From assembly GCA_900555555.1 (NCBI GenBank), contig USLK01000002.1:40832-104831 (forward strand): a DNA stretch of 64,000 bases, given 5' to 3'. The first letter of the stretch is position 1, and each line of letters starts with the position of its first letter. A program made the position numbers and the translations under genes. A model generated the notes under the pieces. The model ran no database searches. It saw only the letters and a list, made by a program, of their open reading frames with translations, and was not told the DNA's origin. Below, piece after piece: positions 45,053 through 53,782 of this stretch. The stretch is from an uncultured Collinsella sp. (GTDB lineage: Bacteria > Actinomycetota > Coriobacteriia > Coriobacteriales > Coriobacteriaceae).

Positions 45053-45854
45053 CGCAATCATCTCCCGATGTCGAGATAGGTTTCGAGGGGCGTCTGAGGT
45101 GCTGCGGGGCCGCCTCGCCGCGGCACGGCCCGTTATGATGGCCCATCATGATGCGCGTATAGAGCTTCTCCAGATCGTCGCCGCTCAACCTTTCGATATC
45201 GTCTGCGGTCAGCTCCGCCATGAGCTTGCCGCCGCTTAGGATGACGTAATCGGTCGCCGTCTGATGAAGCCCGGCAAGGTTGTGGCTCGATATAAGTACC
45301 GTGGTACCGCGCTCGCGGTTGAGCCGCTTGATGAGTTCGCGAATCTCGATGGTGCCGAGCGGATCGAGCCCGTTGGTGGGCTCGTCGAGCACGAGCATGC
45401 TCGGCTGCCCTAAAAGCGCGATACCCAGATCGAGGCGCTTGCGCATGCCCAGGGAGAAGCTGCGGGCCCGCTTTCGCCCTGCATCCGCGAGCCCGACCAT
45501 ATCGAGGATGCGCGAAATCTGGCGCTGGTCCAGCCCCCATTCGAGACAGCGTACCTTGAGGTTGTCGGCAGCGCTGAGCAGCGGATAGCTCGCGCTCGAA
45601 TCCGGGACGTAGCCGATGTTCGACCGCGCGTTCCGCAGGCCCGCTGACCCCCGTTGCCCCATGAGTTCCACGGTGCCACCCGTCGGCTTGCTCAAGCCCA
45701 TGGCGATGCGAATGAACGTCGATTTCCCCGCGCCGTTCTCGCCGATGAGGCCATAGATGCGCCCTTCTTCGAGCGAGAGGTCGATGGGGCCCAAAACGGT
45801 GTTCGAACGGTAGCGTTTAGTGATGCCAGCAAGGCGCAGTGCCGCGTGCGACAT
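45042..45854 (-). CDS. ABC transporter ATPase (BcrA/lantibiotic type)
   Basis: A 270-residue ATPase. Walker A is GENGAGKST, signature FSLGMRKRLDLGIALL, Walker B MLVLDEPTNGLDP, and switch His in ISSHNL. The SLGM(R/K) signature form is usual in bacitracin and lantibiotic export ATPases. The start ATG 45854 follows GGAGG. It is the first gene of a three-gene operon with the two permeases above. Self-protection against a peptide antibiotic is a reasonable guess. Confidence 0.9.
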   Translation of the reverse strand: MSHAALRLAGITKRYRSNTVLGPIDLSLEEGRIYGLIGENGAGKSTFIRIAMGLSKPTGGTVELMGQRGSAGLRNARSNIGYVPDSSASYPLLSAADNLKVRCLEWGLDQRQISRILDMVGLADAGRKRARSFSLGMRKRLDLGIALLGQPSMLVLDEPTNGLDPLGTIEIRELIKRLNRERGTTVLISSHNLAGLHQTATDYVILSGGKLMAELTADDIERLSGDDLEKLYTRIMMGHHNGPCRGEAAPQHLRRPSKPISTSGDDCDVQ

Positions 45855-46084
45855 GGGTGCCTCCAATGGGACGCGTTTGGATTGGGTTGTATCGGGTTGG
45901 CGATTATCGAATTTCTGAGAGGGATGGGTTAAGTAGGGCGTTTGGCCTTGGCGTTGGTGCTCCCGGTCGGCATCACGAGCGTCAAAATTGCGCTCCAAAT
46001 CGTCAAAAGATGACGCGCGTGATGCCGACTTGCGTTCGATGAAGGCGGACGGGGGTAAATCGCCTCGTCTCGGTGCCGCCCTCG

Positions 46085-46121
46085 CCACCTCAATGTAGGG
46101 ACAGTCCCTACATTGAGGTGG
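46085..46121. repeat. Dispersed repeat, copy 5 (longest perfect palindrome)
   Basis: CCACCTCAATGTAGGGAC and GTCCCTACATTGAGGTGG are exact complements around one A. It lies ten bases from the DUF4097 stop, so it may serve as that operon's terminator. Confidence 0.9.
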
Positions 46122-46130
46122 TGGTGCCCC

Positions 46131-47093
46131 CTATTTCGAGGTGAAGTTGATCTGGATGTCGCCGAGGCCGCTGTCGACGTCGATGGCGCGGTCGGCGCCG
46201 CCGTCGCCGCCGTGCGGGGCGTCGACGTCGCCCAGGTTGCTATGCGCGTCGATGCGATAGACGCTCTCGTCGCCGAGATAGGACAGGTAGATGTCGCCGT
46301 TCGCGTTCTCGACGCTGCTCGTGACGACGTCGAGCCGCTGCGCCGAGATGTCCCCGTTCACGCTGTTGCAGGTCAGGGCGCTCTTCAGCGACATGTTCAC
46401 CAGCATGATGTCACCGTTCTCATTGACGACCTCCGCTTCGCGCGCCGTGGCGCCTCCCAGCGAGATGTCGCCGTTGAAGTTGGTCGCGAGGATCGCCTCG
46501 GCCTCGATGCCGGAGAGCAGGGTGTCGCCGTTCTCGTTGATCGCGTCGAGTTCGGCGGCGGAGACGTTCTTCGCCACGACGTCCCCGTTGCTGTTGGAAG
46601 ATCGCAGCCCGGCGAGCCCGTGCACGTTCTCTGCGAAGAACTCTCCCGAATCGGAGTGCACCTCGACCTCACCGGTAAACGAGGCGGGCACGCGTACCAC
46701 GGTCGTGGTGTCGTCGACGCCGCCGGCCTCGGCGGGGGAGAGGTCGATCATGACGCCCTCCATGGGCTTCGAGTCGACGTCGATCTTGAGCACGCCATCT
46801 GCGTCCTCGACGGAGACGCTCTGGCAGTTTCCCGTCCAGTACTCGAGCTCGATGGCGTCGCCTTCGGCGGGTTCGATGCGCACGTTCTCGAATTCGGACG
46901 TGATGACGATGCGCCCGTGCGGCGAGGCGGCTTCGTCCTCGAGCGTGCTCACGGTCTGATGCCAGTCGTAGTCCACGGTGGAGAGGCGCGCCGTCTCAAA
47001 TCCGACCGACGCCCACGCGCCGCCGGCGAGCAGTGCGCCCGTGCCGATGAGCGCCGCGGCGGTGACGAGGATGATCTTGGGGGCCTTACGCAT
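46131..47093 (-). CDS. DUF4097 beta-helix protein
   Basis: A 320-residue protein: N-terminal membrane or signal segment (IILVTAAALIGTGALLAGG), then repeated short beta-strand motifs such as SNSNGDVVAKNVSAAEL, INENGDTLLSGIEAE, NFNGDISLGGATARE and NENGDIMLVNM, the NGD repeat of DUF4097 adhesin-like proteins. It is probably membrane-anchored outside the cell. The start ATG 47093 follows GGAAGGAGG. It is the last gene of a PadR-DUF1700-DUF4097 operon, a common arrangement in Gram-positives. Confidence 0.88.
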   Translation of the reverse strand: MRKAPKIILVTAAALIGTGALLAGGAWASVGFETARLSTVDYDWHQTVSTLEDEAASPHGRIVITSEFENVRIEPAEGDAIELEYWTGNCQSVSVEDADGVLKIDVDSKPMEGVMIDLSPAEAGGVDDTTTVVRVPASFTGEVEVHSDSGEFFAENVHGLAGLRSSNSNGDVVAKNVSAAELDAINENGDTLLSGIEAEAILATNFNGDISLGGATAREAEVVNENGDIMLVNMSLKSALTCNSVNGDISAQRLDVVTSSVENANGDIYLSYLGDESVYRIDAHSNLGDVDAPHGGDGGADRAIDVDSGLGDIQINFTSK

Positions 47094-47796
47094 TGTGAAC
47101 GCCTCCTTCCGGGAGGGTGTCGTGGACGGAGGGGACGCTCTCGACGGCTGCGGGCATGCTTGGGCCGCCGTGGGTCTTTGCGCGATTGGACGTGTCGTCA
47201 TCATCTGTGCCGCTCACGCGCACGAACAGGCTCGCGACCCAGCGCGCGAAGGCTCTCGTTGCCCGGAAGAGCAGCCTGCTCGCCCAGAACACGGCGAAGG
47301 AGGCGACGAGCCCGAAGCCGCTCGACACGAGCGAGAGGCCGAGGACGAAGACGCCGGGCAGCGGCATACCCCCGCCCAGGGTCGAGGCGAGCGCGGCGAT
47401 TCCCGCGAAGGGCATGAGCACGAGGACCGCGTCGACGGCCCACAGCGCGGCGATGACCGCCCAGATCGCGACGTACACGGCGAGCGCGGCCGCCGCGAGC
47501 GCGAGCGCGACGGGTACCCAGATGGGGGAGAACACCGCGAGCAGCACGATGTTGAGGGTGCGGCTGCCGGTGTTGGCCCGCGCGATGGCGCGCGGGATGG
47601 GCGGGGTCTCCGCGGCGATCTGCGCCGCGATCTCGTCTATCGGACCCAGGTCTGCCACCGCCTCGGCTTCGGAAAGGCCGTCTTCCATGCGATCGCTGAT
47701 GGCCTCGTCGTAGAACGCGAGTGCCTGCTCGACCTCGGCGTGCGGCAGCTTGCCCAGCGCCCGCTCGAGCTCGGATAGGAATTCCTGCTTGGTCAT
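47086..47796 (-). CDS. DUF1700 (HAAS domain) membrane protein
   Basis: A 236-residue protein. The first 60 residues are the helical HAAS domain (TKQEFLSELERALGKLPHAE, EAISDRMEDGLSEAEAVADLG). Three or four membrane segments follow. Its start overlaps the PadR stop as ATGA, and its end overlaps the DUF4097 start by eight bases, so all three genes are co-translated. HAAS proteins are thought to work with PadR regulators in membrane signalling; this is family knowledge, not visible here. Confidence 0.88.
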   Translation of the reverse strand: MTKQEFLSELERALGKLPHAEVEQALAFYDEAISDRMEDGLSEAEAVADLGPIDEIAAQIAAETPPIPRAIARANTGSRTLNIVLLAVFSPIWVPVALALAAAALAVYVAIWAVIAALWAVDAVLVLMPFAGIAALASTLGGGMPLPGVFVLGLSLVSSGFGLVASFAVFWASRLLFRATRAFARWVASLFVRVSGTDDDDTSNRAKTHGGPSMPAAVESVPSVHDTLPEGGVHNA

Positions 47797-48107
47797 CGTT
47801 GCGCACCTCGTTTCACAAAGTCATAGATCGACATGATGTCCACCTGCTCGGATAGGAACTCGGCGATGCGCTCCTCGCCGGCGGGCATGAGCCGGTAGTA
47901 CTTGCGCAGCCGGCCGTTGTGCTCCACGGAGTAGGCGGTGAGGCATTCGGCCTTCTCGAGGCGCTTGAGCAGCGGGTAGAGGGTCGACTCGGTGAGCCCC
48001 AAAATATCCGGCACGTCCTTGACGATCTGGTAGCCATAGGAATCCCGCCCTTTGAGCGATGCGAGCACGCATATCTCGAGGAAGCCTCGCTTCATCTGAG
48101 CATCCAT
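47793..48107 (-). CDS. PadR-family transcriptional regulator
   Basis: A 104-residue winged-helix repressor (FLEICVLASLKGRDSYGYQIVKDV ... LTESTLYPLLKRLEKAECLTAYS). It is the short PadR form with a small C-terminal dimer helix. It leads the PadR-DUF1700-DUF4097 operon, and a palindrome 18 bases upstream of its start is its likely own operator. AGGGAGG lies upstream of the ATG. Confidence 0.92.
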   Translation of the reverse strand: MDAQMKRGFLEICVLASLKGRDSYGYQIVKDVPDILGLTESTLYPLLKRLEKAECLTAYSVEHNGRLRKYYRLMPAGEERIAEFLSEQVDIMSIYDFVKRGAQR

Positions 48108-48124
48108 GATACCTCCCTTCGACC

Positions 48125-48147
48125 TATACTATACGGCGCATAGTATA
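48125..48147 (-). promoter_or_regulatory. PadR operator palindrome and promoter
   Basis: TATACTAT and ATAGTATA are exact complements with a seven-base spacer. The arms resemble -10 hexamers, so a bound repressor would cover the promoter of the PadR operon. Confidence 0.7.
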
Positions 48148-48385
48148 AGGCGTCAACTACCTCATGATTGAATCGAGCGCGTATTATTGCGTGAAGTCAA
48201 TGCCCGCGCTTGTGCGCGGGCATTACCAGGGGAAGATGATGTAGCTGGGCTGAAATGGACGCATGGCTGGATCATTTATCGCAAATCGCAAAGCCCCCGG
48301 TCATCCACAGGTTTGTCCTTTTCCAAGTTCACCTTTCCGCCGTAAGATGATTCGTGCTGCCAAATCACTTTTGCATTGCCATAGG

Positions 48386-48516
48386 TTGAGCTTTTTCGTA
48401 TCCATTTTTGAACTTGCGAAGTACAGCGGGCAACTCGTGCGGCAAAAGCGCAGGTGACGGTGTTGCCAATGTCGAGACTACTTGGCGTTTTCCGATTTGA
48501 ATACGAAAAAGCTCAA
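48386..48516. mobile_element. 131-bp block with perfect 16-bp inverted termini
   Basis: TTGAGCTTTTTCGTAT (48386-48401) faces ATACGAAAAAGCTCAA (48501-48516). No gene lies between the arms. The region 48148-48686 has no other feature that I can support. The layout suggests a MITE or a deletion derivative of an insertion sequence. Confidence 0.5.
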
Positions 48517-48686
48517 GAAGCCAAGCTCTCATGCCCTTACCTCGCTTTCTCGGGTGGTTTCGATGTGCGAGGGACCGGTTTGCGATATCTCCTGCTATCA
48601 ACAATACGTGAGCGCGCCGGATAGTTGGCATAATTGACTTGAGCATTTGCCTCGATTCCGTCTCGCCTGCATGGAGAGGAGCGGAT

Positions 48687-49325
48687 ATGAATGAATCTGC
48701 GGCTACGGCGCGCGGTCGGCTTTCCCATCGGTTGACGATTGCATGCAGGGCTTTGGCGTGGGCGTCCCTTCTGCTTTGCGCGCCTCCCGCGCACGATGCG
48801 GCGGGTGCCGTGGTGCTTGCCGGTCCGTTGGTGCTTGCCCCCGCGGGATATCTGTTGGTTTTGGTGATTGCCGCCGTTTCGATCGGTCTCGCGTTTGCGA
48901 GCTGGATGATCGGCGGGGCGCGGAGGGTGGCTTCCGACGATGGGAGTGCGGCGCCCGTCCGTCCCGTTCGCGGTAGGGTGGTCCGATGGCTCGCGAACGG
49001 CATCGCGGTCCTCGCCCTGTCCATATTCATCCTGGTCGCCGGCTTCGAGTGCCTTCTGGCGGCGCCCTATATCGCCGAGCCGACGGGTCCCGCGGGCGAC
49101 CGGGTCGTGGTGGTGGAGCGCAACGTGCTCCTGGCGGGTTACGGGGACGTGTATCTGGTGCCAGGCGGGTTCGGCGTCGGCAGGAAGATCGCGAGCTACA
49201 GTGCGGATGACGGCTACAGCCCCATGGGCAACGGGACCTACGTGCTCGAGTGGCGCGGGTCAGGGCCTCACTTCACCGCGCATGGGACCCCTGCAAACCC
49301 GGTTGTGATGCATTCCGCCGATTAA
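48687..49325 (+). CDS. Membrane protein of unknown function
   Basis: A 212-residue protein with membrane segments near residues 20-40, 48-75 and 103-125, then an extracytoplasmic tail of about 85 residues (ending HGTPANPVVMHSAD). GAGAGGAGCGG precedes ATG 48687. No family recognised. It is the first of six membrane or small proteins on the same strand up to 52.7 kb. Confidence 0.65.
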   Translation: MNESAATARGRLSHRLTIACRALAWASLLLCAPPAHDAAGAVVLAGPLVLAPAGYLLVLVIAAVSIGLAFASWMIGGARRVASDDGSAAPVRPVRGRVVRWLANGIAVLALSIFILVAGFECLLAAPYIAEPTGPAGDRVVVVERNVLLAGYGDVYLVPGGFGVGRKIASYSADDGYSPMGNGTYVLEWRGSGPHFTAHGTPANPVVMHSAD

Positions 49326-49585
49326 TGCCCTCTCGCGGGGGCCTTGTGCAAGGTGGGCCTAGCGCGTGGCGGACCCTGCCCATGTCGCGCCCCGCGCGGC
49401 GGGTCCGCCTCGTCACCCTGCACCCCACGTGCGGCGGGTTCGCCCTGGCCCGGCGCATCGTGCGCAGGGCGACCCCTCCGCGCCCTTTACCGAACCGACG
49501 CTGTGGGTTGCCCCGTCATGTGCTAGATTCGGCTGAATCGTCGGCCCGGGGACGGACTGGGCCGCATCGACGTGAGCGAGGAAGC

Positions 49586-50413
49586 ATGGGACGTTTCACC
49601 ACCGCGAGGGACCGCAAGCAGGGCACGGTCGCCATCATCGGCTGCGTCTTCCTCTTCACCGCGTTCGGCGTGCTCGTCTACGGCCGCTTCGCCACGAGCG
49701 TCGGGGCGGCGGCGCTGTACAACCGTGCGTCGGTCGGCGTCGGGTTTATCCTCTTCGGTATCTCCATGCTGTGCTTCACGCCCATGGTCTACCTGCAGCG
49801 CATGCATCGCAGGCGTATCGACCCTGCCGTTCTCACCCGCGAGCTTAAGGGCATTCTGCTCGGCTTCCTCTGCTACGTGGTGTCATTCTTCCTCGCCATG
49901 GGCGCGCTATCCTCGGCCGACACCACGGGGGTGTTCGGGCTCGCGCTCATGGTCGCCTTCGGCGCGATCCCCTTCGTCTACCGCCGCCATCGCAAGAAGG
50001 ACCCCATCTCCTACAGGCACACCGGATCCGCCGCGCTCGTGGCGTTCTGCGGCGTGTTCGCCGTCATCTCGATCGTCGGCGGCGCTTTCTCGTGCAGCGA
50101 GATGCTCGACGATCTCAACGGCGGCTGGAAGCAGGAGCGCTTCGCCTTCTACGAGGCCGAGATCAACAAGCCGCGCGGCCGCGGGGCGGCGCTGTCGCCC
50201 ACCACGTTCGAGGTCTCGCTCTACAGGGACGGGGAGTCGGTGGCGAACCACCGGGTGGACGCGCGTCTCAGCGTGAACGCGGCCGACTGGCCCGAGGTCG
50301 CGCTTGTCCTCGACGAGCCGATGGCCGAGGTTCGCTGGTACCCCAAGACTCGCACCCTCGTGGGCGCGCGCGACGTGGACGGTCCTGCCACCGCGGGCGA
50401 CCCGATCGAGTAG
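49586..50413 (+). CDS. Membrane protein of unknown function
   Basis: A 275-residue protein. Five hydrophobic segments lie in the first 165 residues (VAIIGCVFLFTAFGVLVYG, GFILFGISMLCFTPMVYL, LLGFLCYVVSFFLAMGAL and others). A soluble domain follows with alternating charged strands (SLYRDGESVANHRVDARLS). GAGGAA precedes ATG 49586. No family recognised. It is followed eight bases later by the next gene. High GC in the 5' flank includes a CGGACCC/GGGTCCG repeat. Confidence 0.65.
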   Translation: MGRFTTARDRKQGTVAIIGCVFLFTAFGVLVYGRFATSVGAAALYNRASVGVGFILFGISMLCFTPMVYLQRMHRRRIDPAVLTRELKGILLGFLCYVVSFFLAMGALSSADTTGVFGLALMVAFGAIPFVYRRHRKKDPISYRHTGSAALVAFCGVFAVISIVGGAFSCSEMLDDLNGGWKQERFAFYEAEINKPRGRGAALSPTTFEVSLYRDGESVANHRVDARLSVNAADWPEVALVLDEPMAEVRWYPKTRTLVGARDVDGPATAGDPIE

Positions 50414-50421
50414 GGGTGGCC

Positions 50422-50823
50422 ATGGAGCATGTGACTAAGAGAGAGCCTCCTATGGCGGAGCCCTCTCACGCCCGGTCGACGCTCAAAAGCAGCTGTCCGG
50501 CGGGGCCGGTTCTCGTCGCGTGTCAACGGTGCCGTCGTCCGGTCCGCTCGTCCGCGCGCCTGTACAGCCCCGGGGGCTGCGGGTGCGCCCTACTCATGGT
50601 CCCGGTCATGGCCGCCGCGATGGGGTTGGCGGTGCTCTCGCTCGGGATGGCGGCGCTGGCCGTCGGCGGATTGGCGATCGCCGTCGCTCTCACGGTGCTG
50701 GAGGTCTGCCGCGCGAGGGGAGGGGCCAGCGTTCGGCCCGGGTTCGCGGTCGCCGCGGGCGCTCTGTACCTGGCGAGCGTCCCGTACCTCGTGTTCTTCA
50801 TCTGGCTCTGGTTCGTCGACTGA
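50422..50823 (+). CDS. Small membrane protein with a Cys pair
   Basis: A 133-residue protein. The N-terminal part has CQRCRRPV, possibly half of a metal-binding knuckle, then CGCALL. Two membrane segments follow. It starts eight bases after the previous gene, which suggests an operon, but no good ribosome binding site is seen (GGGGTGG). No family recognised. Confidence 0.5.
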   Translation: MEHVTKREPPMAEPSHARSTLKSSCPAGPVLVACQRCRRPVRSSARLYSPGGCGCALLMVPVMAAAMGLAVLSLGMAALAVGGLAIAVALTVLEVCRARGGASVRPGFAVAAGALYLASVPYLVFFIWLWFVD

Positions 50824-50844
50824 CCGTTTTGGAAAGGGGCTCAC

Positions 50845-51183
50845 ATGCTCTTCTCGCTGTATAAGGCCACGCTTGATGATGAAATCAGGAGAGGCTTGGA
50901 ATCCTCTGCGTATTCTGAGATGGAGATCGAGGGCGTGCGTTGCAAGTTGAGGCGCCAAATCGAGGAGCGGACGAGGGCGACGGGCGGCGTGCTCGCCATC
51001 TTCGCCGCCTTCGACGCCATGTTGGTGATGACCAAGAGCTCCGCGCCCGTCCTCATCGTGATGCTGGCCGTCGAGGGCCTTGCCTTGTATGCGGCGTGGT
51101 ATCTGCAGGCGGGCTGCCTCAAACGGCAGTTCAACAAGGCCCTGCGGCGCGGGTATCCGGGGTTCGATCATTTGAAGCTGTGA
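50845..51183 (+). CDS. Small membrane protein
   Basis: A 112-residue protein with a charged N-terminus of about 45 residues and two close membrane segments (GGVLAIFAAFDAMLVMTKSS, VLIVMLAVEGLALYAAWYL), then a basic tail. GGAAAGGGG lies before ATG 50845. No family recognised. Confidence 0.6.
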   Translation: MLFSLYKATLDDEIRRGLESSAYSEMEIEGVRCKLRRQIEERTRATGGVLAIFAAFDAMLVMTKSSAPVLIVMLAVEGLALYAAWYLQAGCLKRQFNKALRRGYPGFDHLKL

Positions 51184-51311
51184 GGTGAGCCGCCCGCCCG
51201 GCAATTGAAGGTGGCGGCCGCGCTTGTCTTGCCAGCTGAAACGCCGGCACGGTGGCCGGCAATCCCGGAGGGGGTACAATCCCCAAAACCTATAGCGAGG
51301 AGATGACCGCC

Positions 51312-52217
51312 ATGAGCAACCTTCCGACCCCGCCCGCTCCGGCGCCGGAGCCCAACCGCATTGACAACGTCTCGCCGTCGGGTGACGGACGCTCCTCCTA
51401 CTGGGGTTTGGATGCGCAAGAGACCGTTGCCACGTATGTCAAGCGGGTGCGCGCGATCAAGGCGCAGTCCATCGCGCTGATTCTCGCCAACCTCGTTGCG
51501 ATGATCTGGTTTGTCGAGGAGGGCCACTTCGCACTCTACCTCGTCTGCTTTGTCCTCCTGTTCGCCATCGTGCTCATCGCGCGCGTGCGCATGGGCGCAC
51601 TGTTCCTCAAGCTCGGAGAGGTCGTCTCCCAGGATTGCGACCCCGCCCGCTATCGCACGGTGCTCGATGTGCTTTCCGCCCGCGACCGCTTCGGCCGCTC
51701 CGCGAACACCATCGCCATCGAGCTCGCGTACTGCGACTACCTTGAGCTCGATGGCGCCGGCGCCCTGCGCCGCCTCGAGTCCGTCACCTTCAAGCGCAAG
51801 GACAACGTCAGGTGGTTCCGAGCCATCCAGATCGAGTTTTTGAGCCGGATCGATGTGGGCGACCTCGAGGGCGCGCGCGATGCGCTGGCGAGGCTCTCGA
51901 CGTTCCGGAAGAACTTCAAGGAGGGCTCGCGCAACCGAGCCTCCGCCGACCTGCAGGTTGCCGATTACGCCGTACTGGTGCGCCCGCCCGCCGAGTGGGA
52001 CGCCGCCGACGCCGCGCGCATGCGCGAGCGCATGGCCCTGGCCGATTGCCATCAACAGCGTACGAACTGGCAGCTCTATCTCGCCGAGTACGAGCTGCTG
52101 CACGGGTTGCCCGAGGAGGCGGCGCGCCTGGCGTCCGATGCCTCCCTCGAACCGCTCACGCCCCGCATGGAGCGTCTGCGCGCCGAGGTGCTGTCAGGGC
52201 TGGAGGTGAGCGGGTGA
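51312..52217 (+). CDS. Membrane protein with TPR-like C-terminal domain
   Basis: A 301-residue protein. A proline-rich N-terminus leads to two membrane segments (residues about 50-90). The last 180 residues are helical and repeat-like (YCDYLELDGAGALRRLES, EFLSRIDVGDLEGARDALARL, LYLAEYELLHGLPEEAARLAS), resembling TPR. GCGAGGAG precedes ATG 51312. The stop overlaps the next start as TGATG, so they are translated together. Confidence 0.65.
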   Translation: MSNLPTPPAPAPEPNRIDNVSPSGDGRSSYWGLDAQETVATYVKRVRAIKAQSIALILANLVAMIWFVEEGHFALYLVCFVLLFAIVLIARVRMGALFLKLGEVVSQDCDPARYRTVLDVLSARDRFGRSANTIAIELAYCDYLELDGAGALRRLESVTFKRKDNVRWFRAIQIEFLSRIDVGDLEGARDALARLSTFRKNFKEGSRNRASADLQVADYAVLVRPPAEWDAADAARMRERMALADCHQQRTNWQLYLAEYELLHGLPEEAARLASDASLEPLTPRMERLRAEVLSGLEVSG

Positions 52218-52687
52218 TGGAATACGCCGTCTTCAGGCTCGCGATGCGATCCCTGGTCTTCCTCGTCGCGTTTATCCTCTGCGTTTCGCATCTCGTGCGC
52301 AAAAGGGACTTCATCGATGCCGTCTTCCGGAGCCCCGACGAGGTGAGGAAGAGCTTCACCGGAAGGAACGACGTCCTGTTCCTGCGGGTCCTGAACATCG
52401 TCCCGATGGTCGTGGCGATCGCCACGGCGGTCTTTCTCCTCGGCGCTCTCCTCGACGTGCCCCGGATCATGGGCGGGGATTACCTCAGGGTCGAGGGCGT
52501 CGCGGTCGGCCGCGCGCACGGCGGGGCGGACGTGCCGAGCGAGCGCCGGGGCATCTCGGTGCGCGATGACGAGACTGGCGAGGTCGTCGACCTCACGGTG
52601 TTCTCCGGCTACGTCGACGACGGCGAGCGGCTCGCGGTGGAGTATCTGCCGCACACGGGCTACGGCGCGATCGTCGAGCGTGGCTGA
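52217..52687 (+). CDS. Membrane protein with small extracytoplasmic domain
   Basis: A 156-residue protein: one N-terminal membrane helix, a short basic loop, a second helix (residues about 60-80), then a beta-rich tail (GISVRDDETGEVVDLTVFSGYVDDGERLAVEYLPHTG). The tail resembles an OB-like fold. It is translationally coupled to the previous gene. No family recognised. Confidence 0.6.
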   Translation: MEYAVFRLAMRSLVFLVAFILCVSHLVRKRDFIDAVFRSPDEVRKSFTGRNDVLFLRVLNIVPMVVAIATAVFLLGALLDVPRIMGGDYLRVEGVAVGRAHGGADVPSERRGISVRDDETGEVVDLTVFSGYVDDGERLAVEYLPHTGYGAIVERG

Positions 52688-52709
52688 CGGATCTCTTTTG
52701 AGGTGGGAC

Positions 52710-53654
52710 ATGAAACGCGGTCAGCTTATCTCGCTGTATGAGGATGCGGTAAAAACTTCGCACGGATACGAAAATCTGAATGCCTAAGTGGCGCGCCGTG
52801 AAGCCGTGTATCGCAAGTACTGCATTGGGAAGACCTCCTTGGAACAGGCTGCTGTGTGGCTAAAGCTGCTCTCAGATGATTTTGGGAGGAACGTTGCGAA
52901 TTTGGGGTGCTACCTTGCACTTCAAGAAAACGATATGTCTTTGCTCGAGCGCGCGTTGAGCAGCGCCTTTGCGTGGGGGCAATTGACGATGTCCGATGGT
53001 GGCTGCGATCATAGCATGTATGCGTGGACTGTTTTGCCCCTTGCGCTCAGCGCCTGTCGTTTTGAGGATATCGCCAGAATGCTACCCATTCAAAACGGTT
53101 TGAGCGAAAACGGTCTTTCTTCTGCGCGAATCATCGTGAACCTCGTTATGCTCCTCCATTATCGTGAGCCGTCTTGGGAGAGTCCCGTCATCAAAGCTGC
53201 CGAATCGCTTCTCAAGGCACGCTGCACAATGGAAGAGAAAGCGGTGATTTCCTGCCTTCTCGCCCTTATGCGTGAGGACTGGAATACCTTTTCTATGAGC
53301 TTGGATCAAGTGAGCGCTGCTAAACGTAAGTCCAGGGAATATGGGGAGAGCGGCTTTACGCGGCAGGTGTCTTTTATGGCGATTGGACTTCATAACTACG
53401 CCAGACATTTGTATGGAAACGACGTTCCCGTTCCTTCGAATCTCCGCGATGATCCTGTGTTCGGGGGCTATACAAGCTATTTGGATCACGTTGATAATCG
53501 TAAGAATGCAGTGTTTTACACGTTTGAAGGTCACCTTGAGCTCCTGAATCAGCTGGAGTCGATGGACCGACCTGCGATGTACTTGACTGATGGTTCAAAG
53601 AGAGTTCTTGATATTTCACGATATAGGTCTGAGATTCTTGATCGCTTGCTTTAG
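52710..53654 (+). pseudogene. Helical protein interrupted by TAA at codon 26
   Basis: ATG 52710 has GAGGTGGG upstream and codes KRGQLISLYEDAVKTSHGYE before TAA at 52785-52787. The same frame stays open from 52788 for another 288 codons, all alpha-helical in look (LEQAAVWLKLLSDD, MEEKAVISCLLALMREDW). A nonsense mutation in one gene of about 314 codons is the simplest reading; a second start at GTG 52788 is possible but has no ribosome binding site. Its base composition is lower in GC than its neighbours. Some immunity-protein families look similar, but no assignment is made. Confidence 0.55.
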
Positions 53655-53782
53655 ATCATATCGTTCATCTCATTTAAAAGCGCAGGTGAACCGCTCGATA
53701 AGTATTTTTACAGACCTTTGTCGCCTCATGTGCTATAACCATCTGCAACATCTCCGGGGATGTTTGAAGCGAAGGAGGGGCC

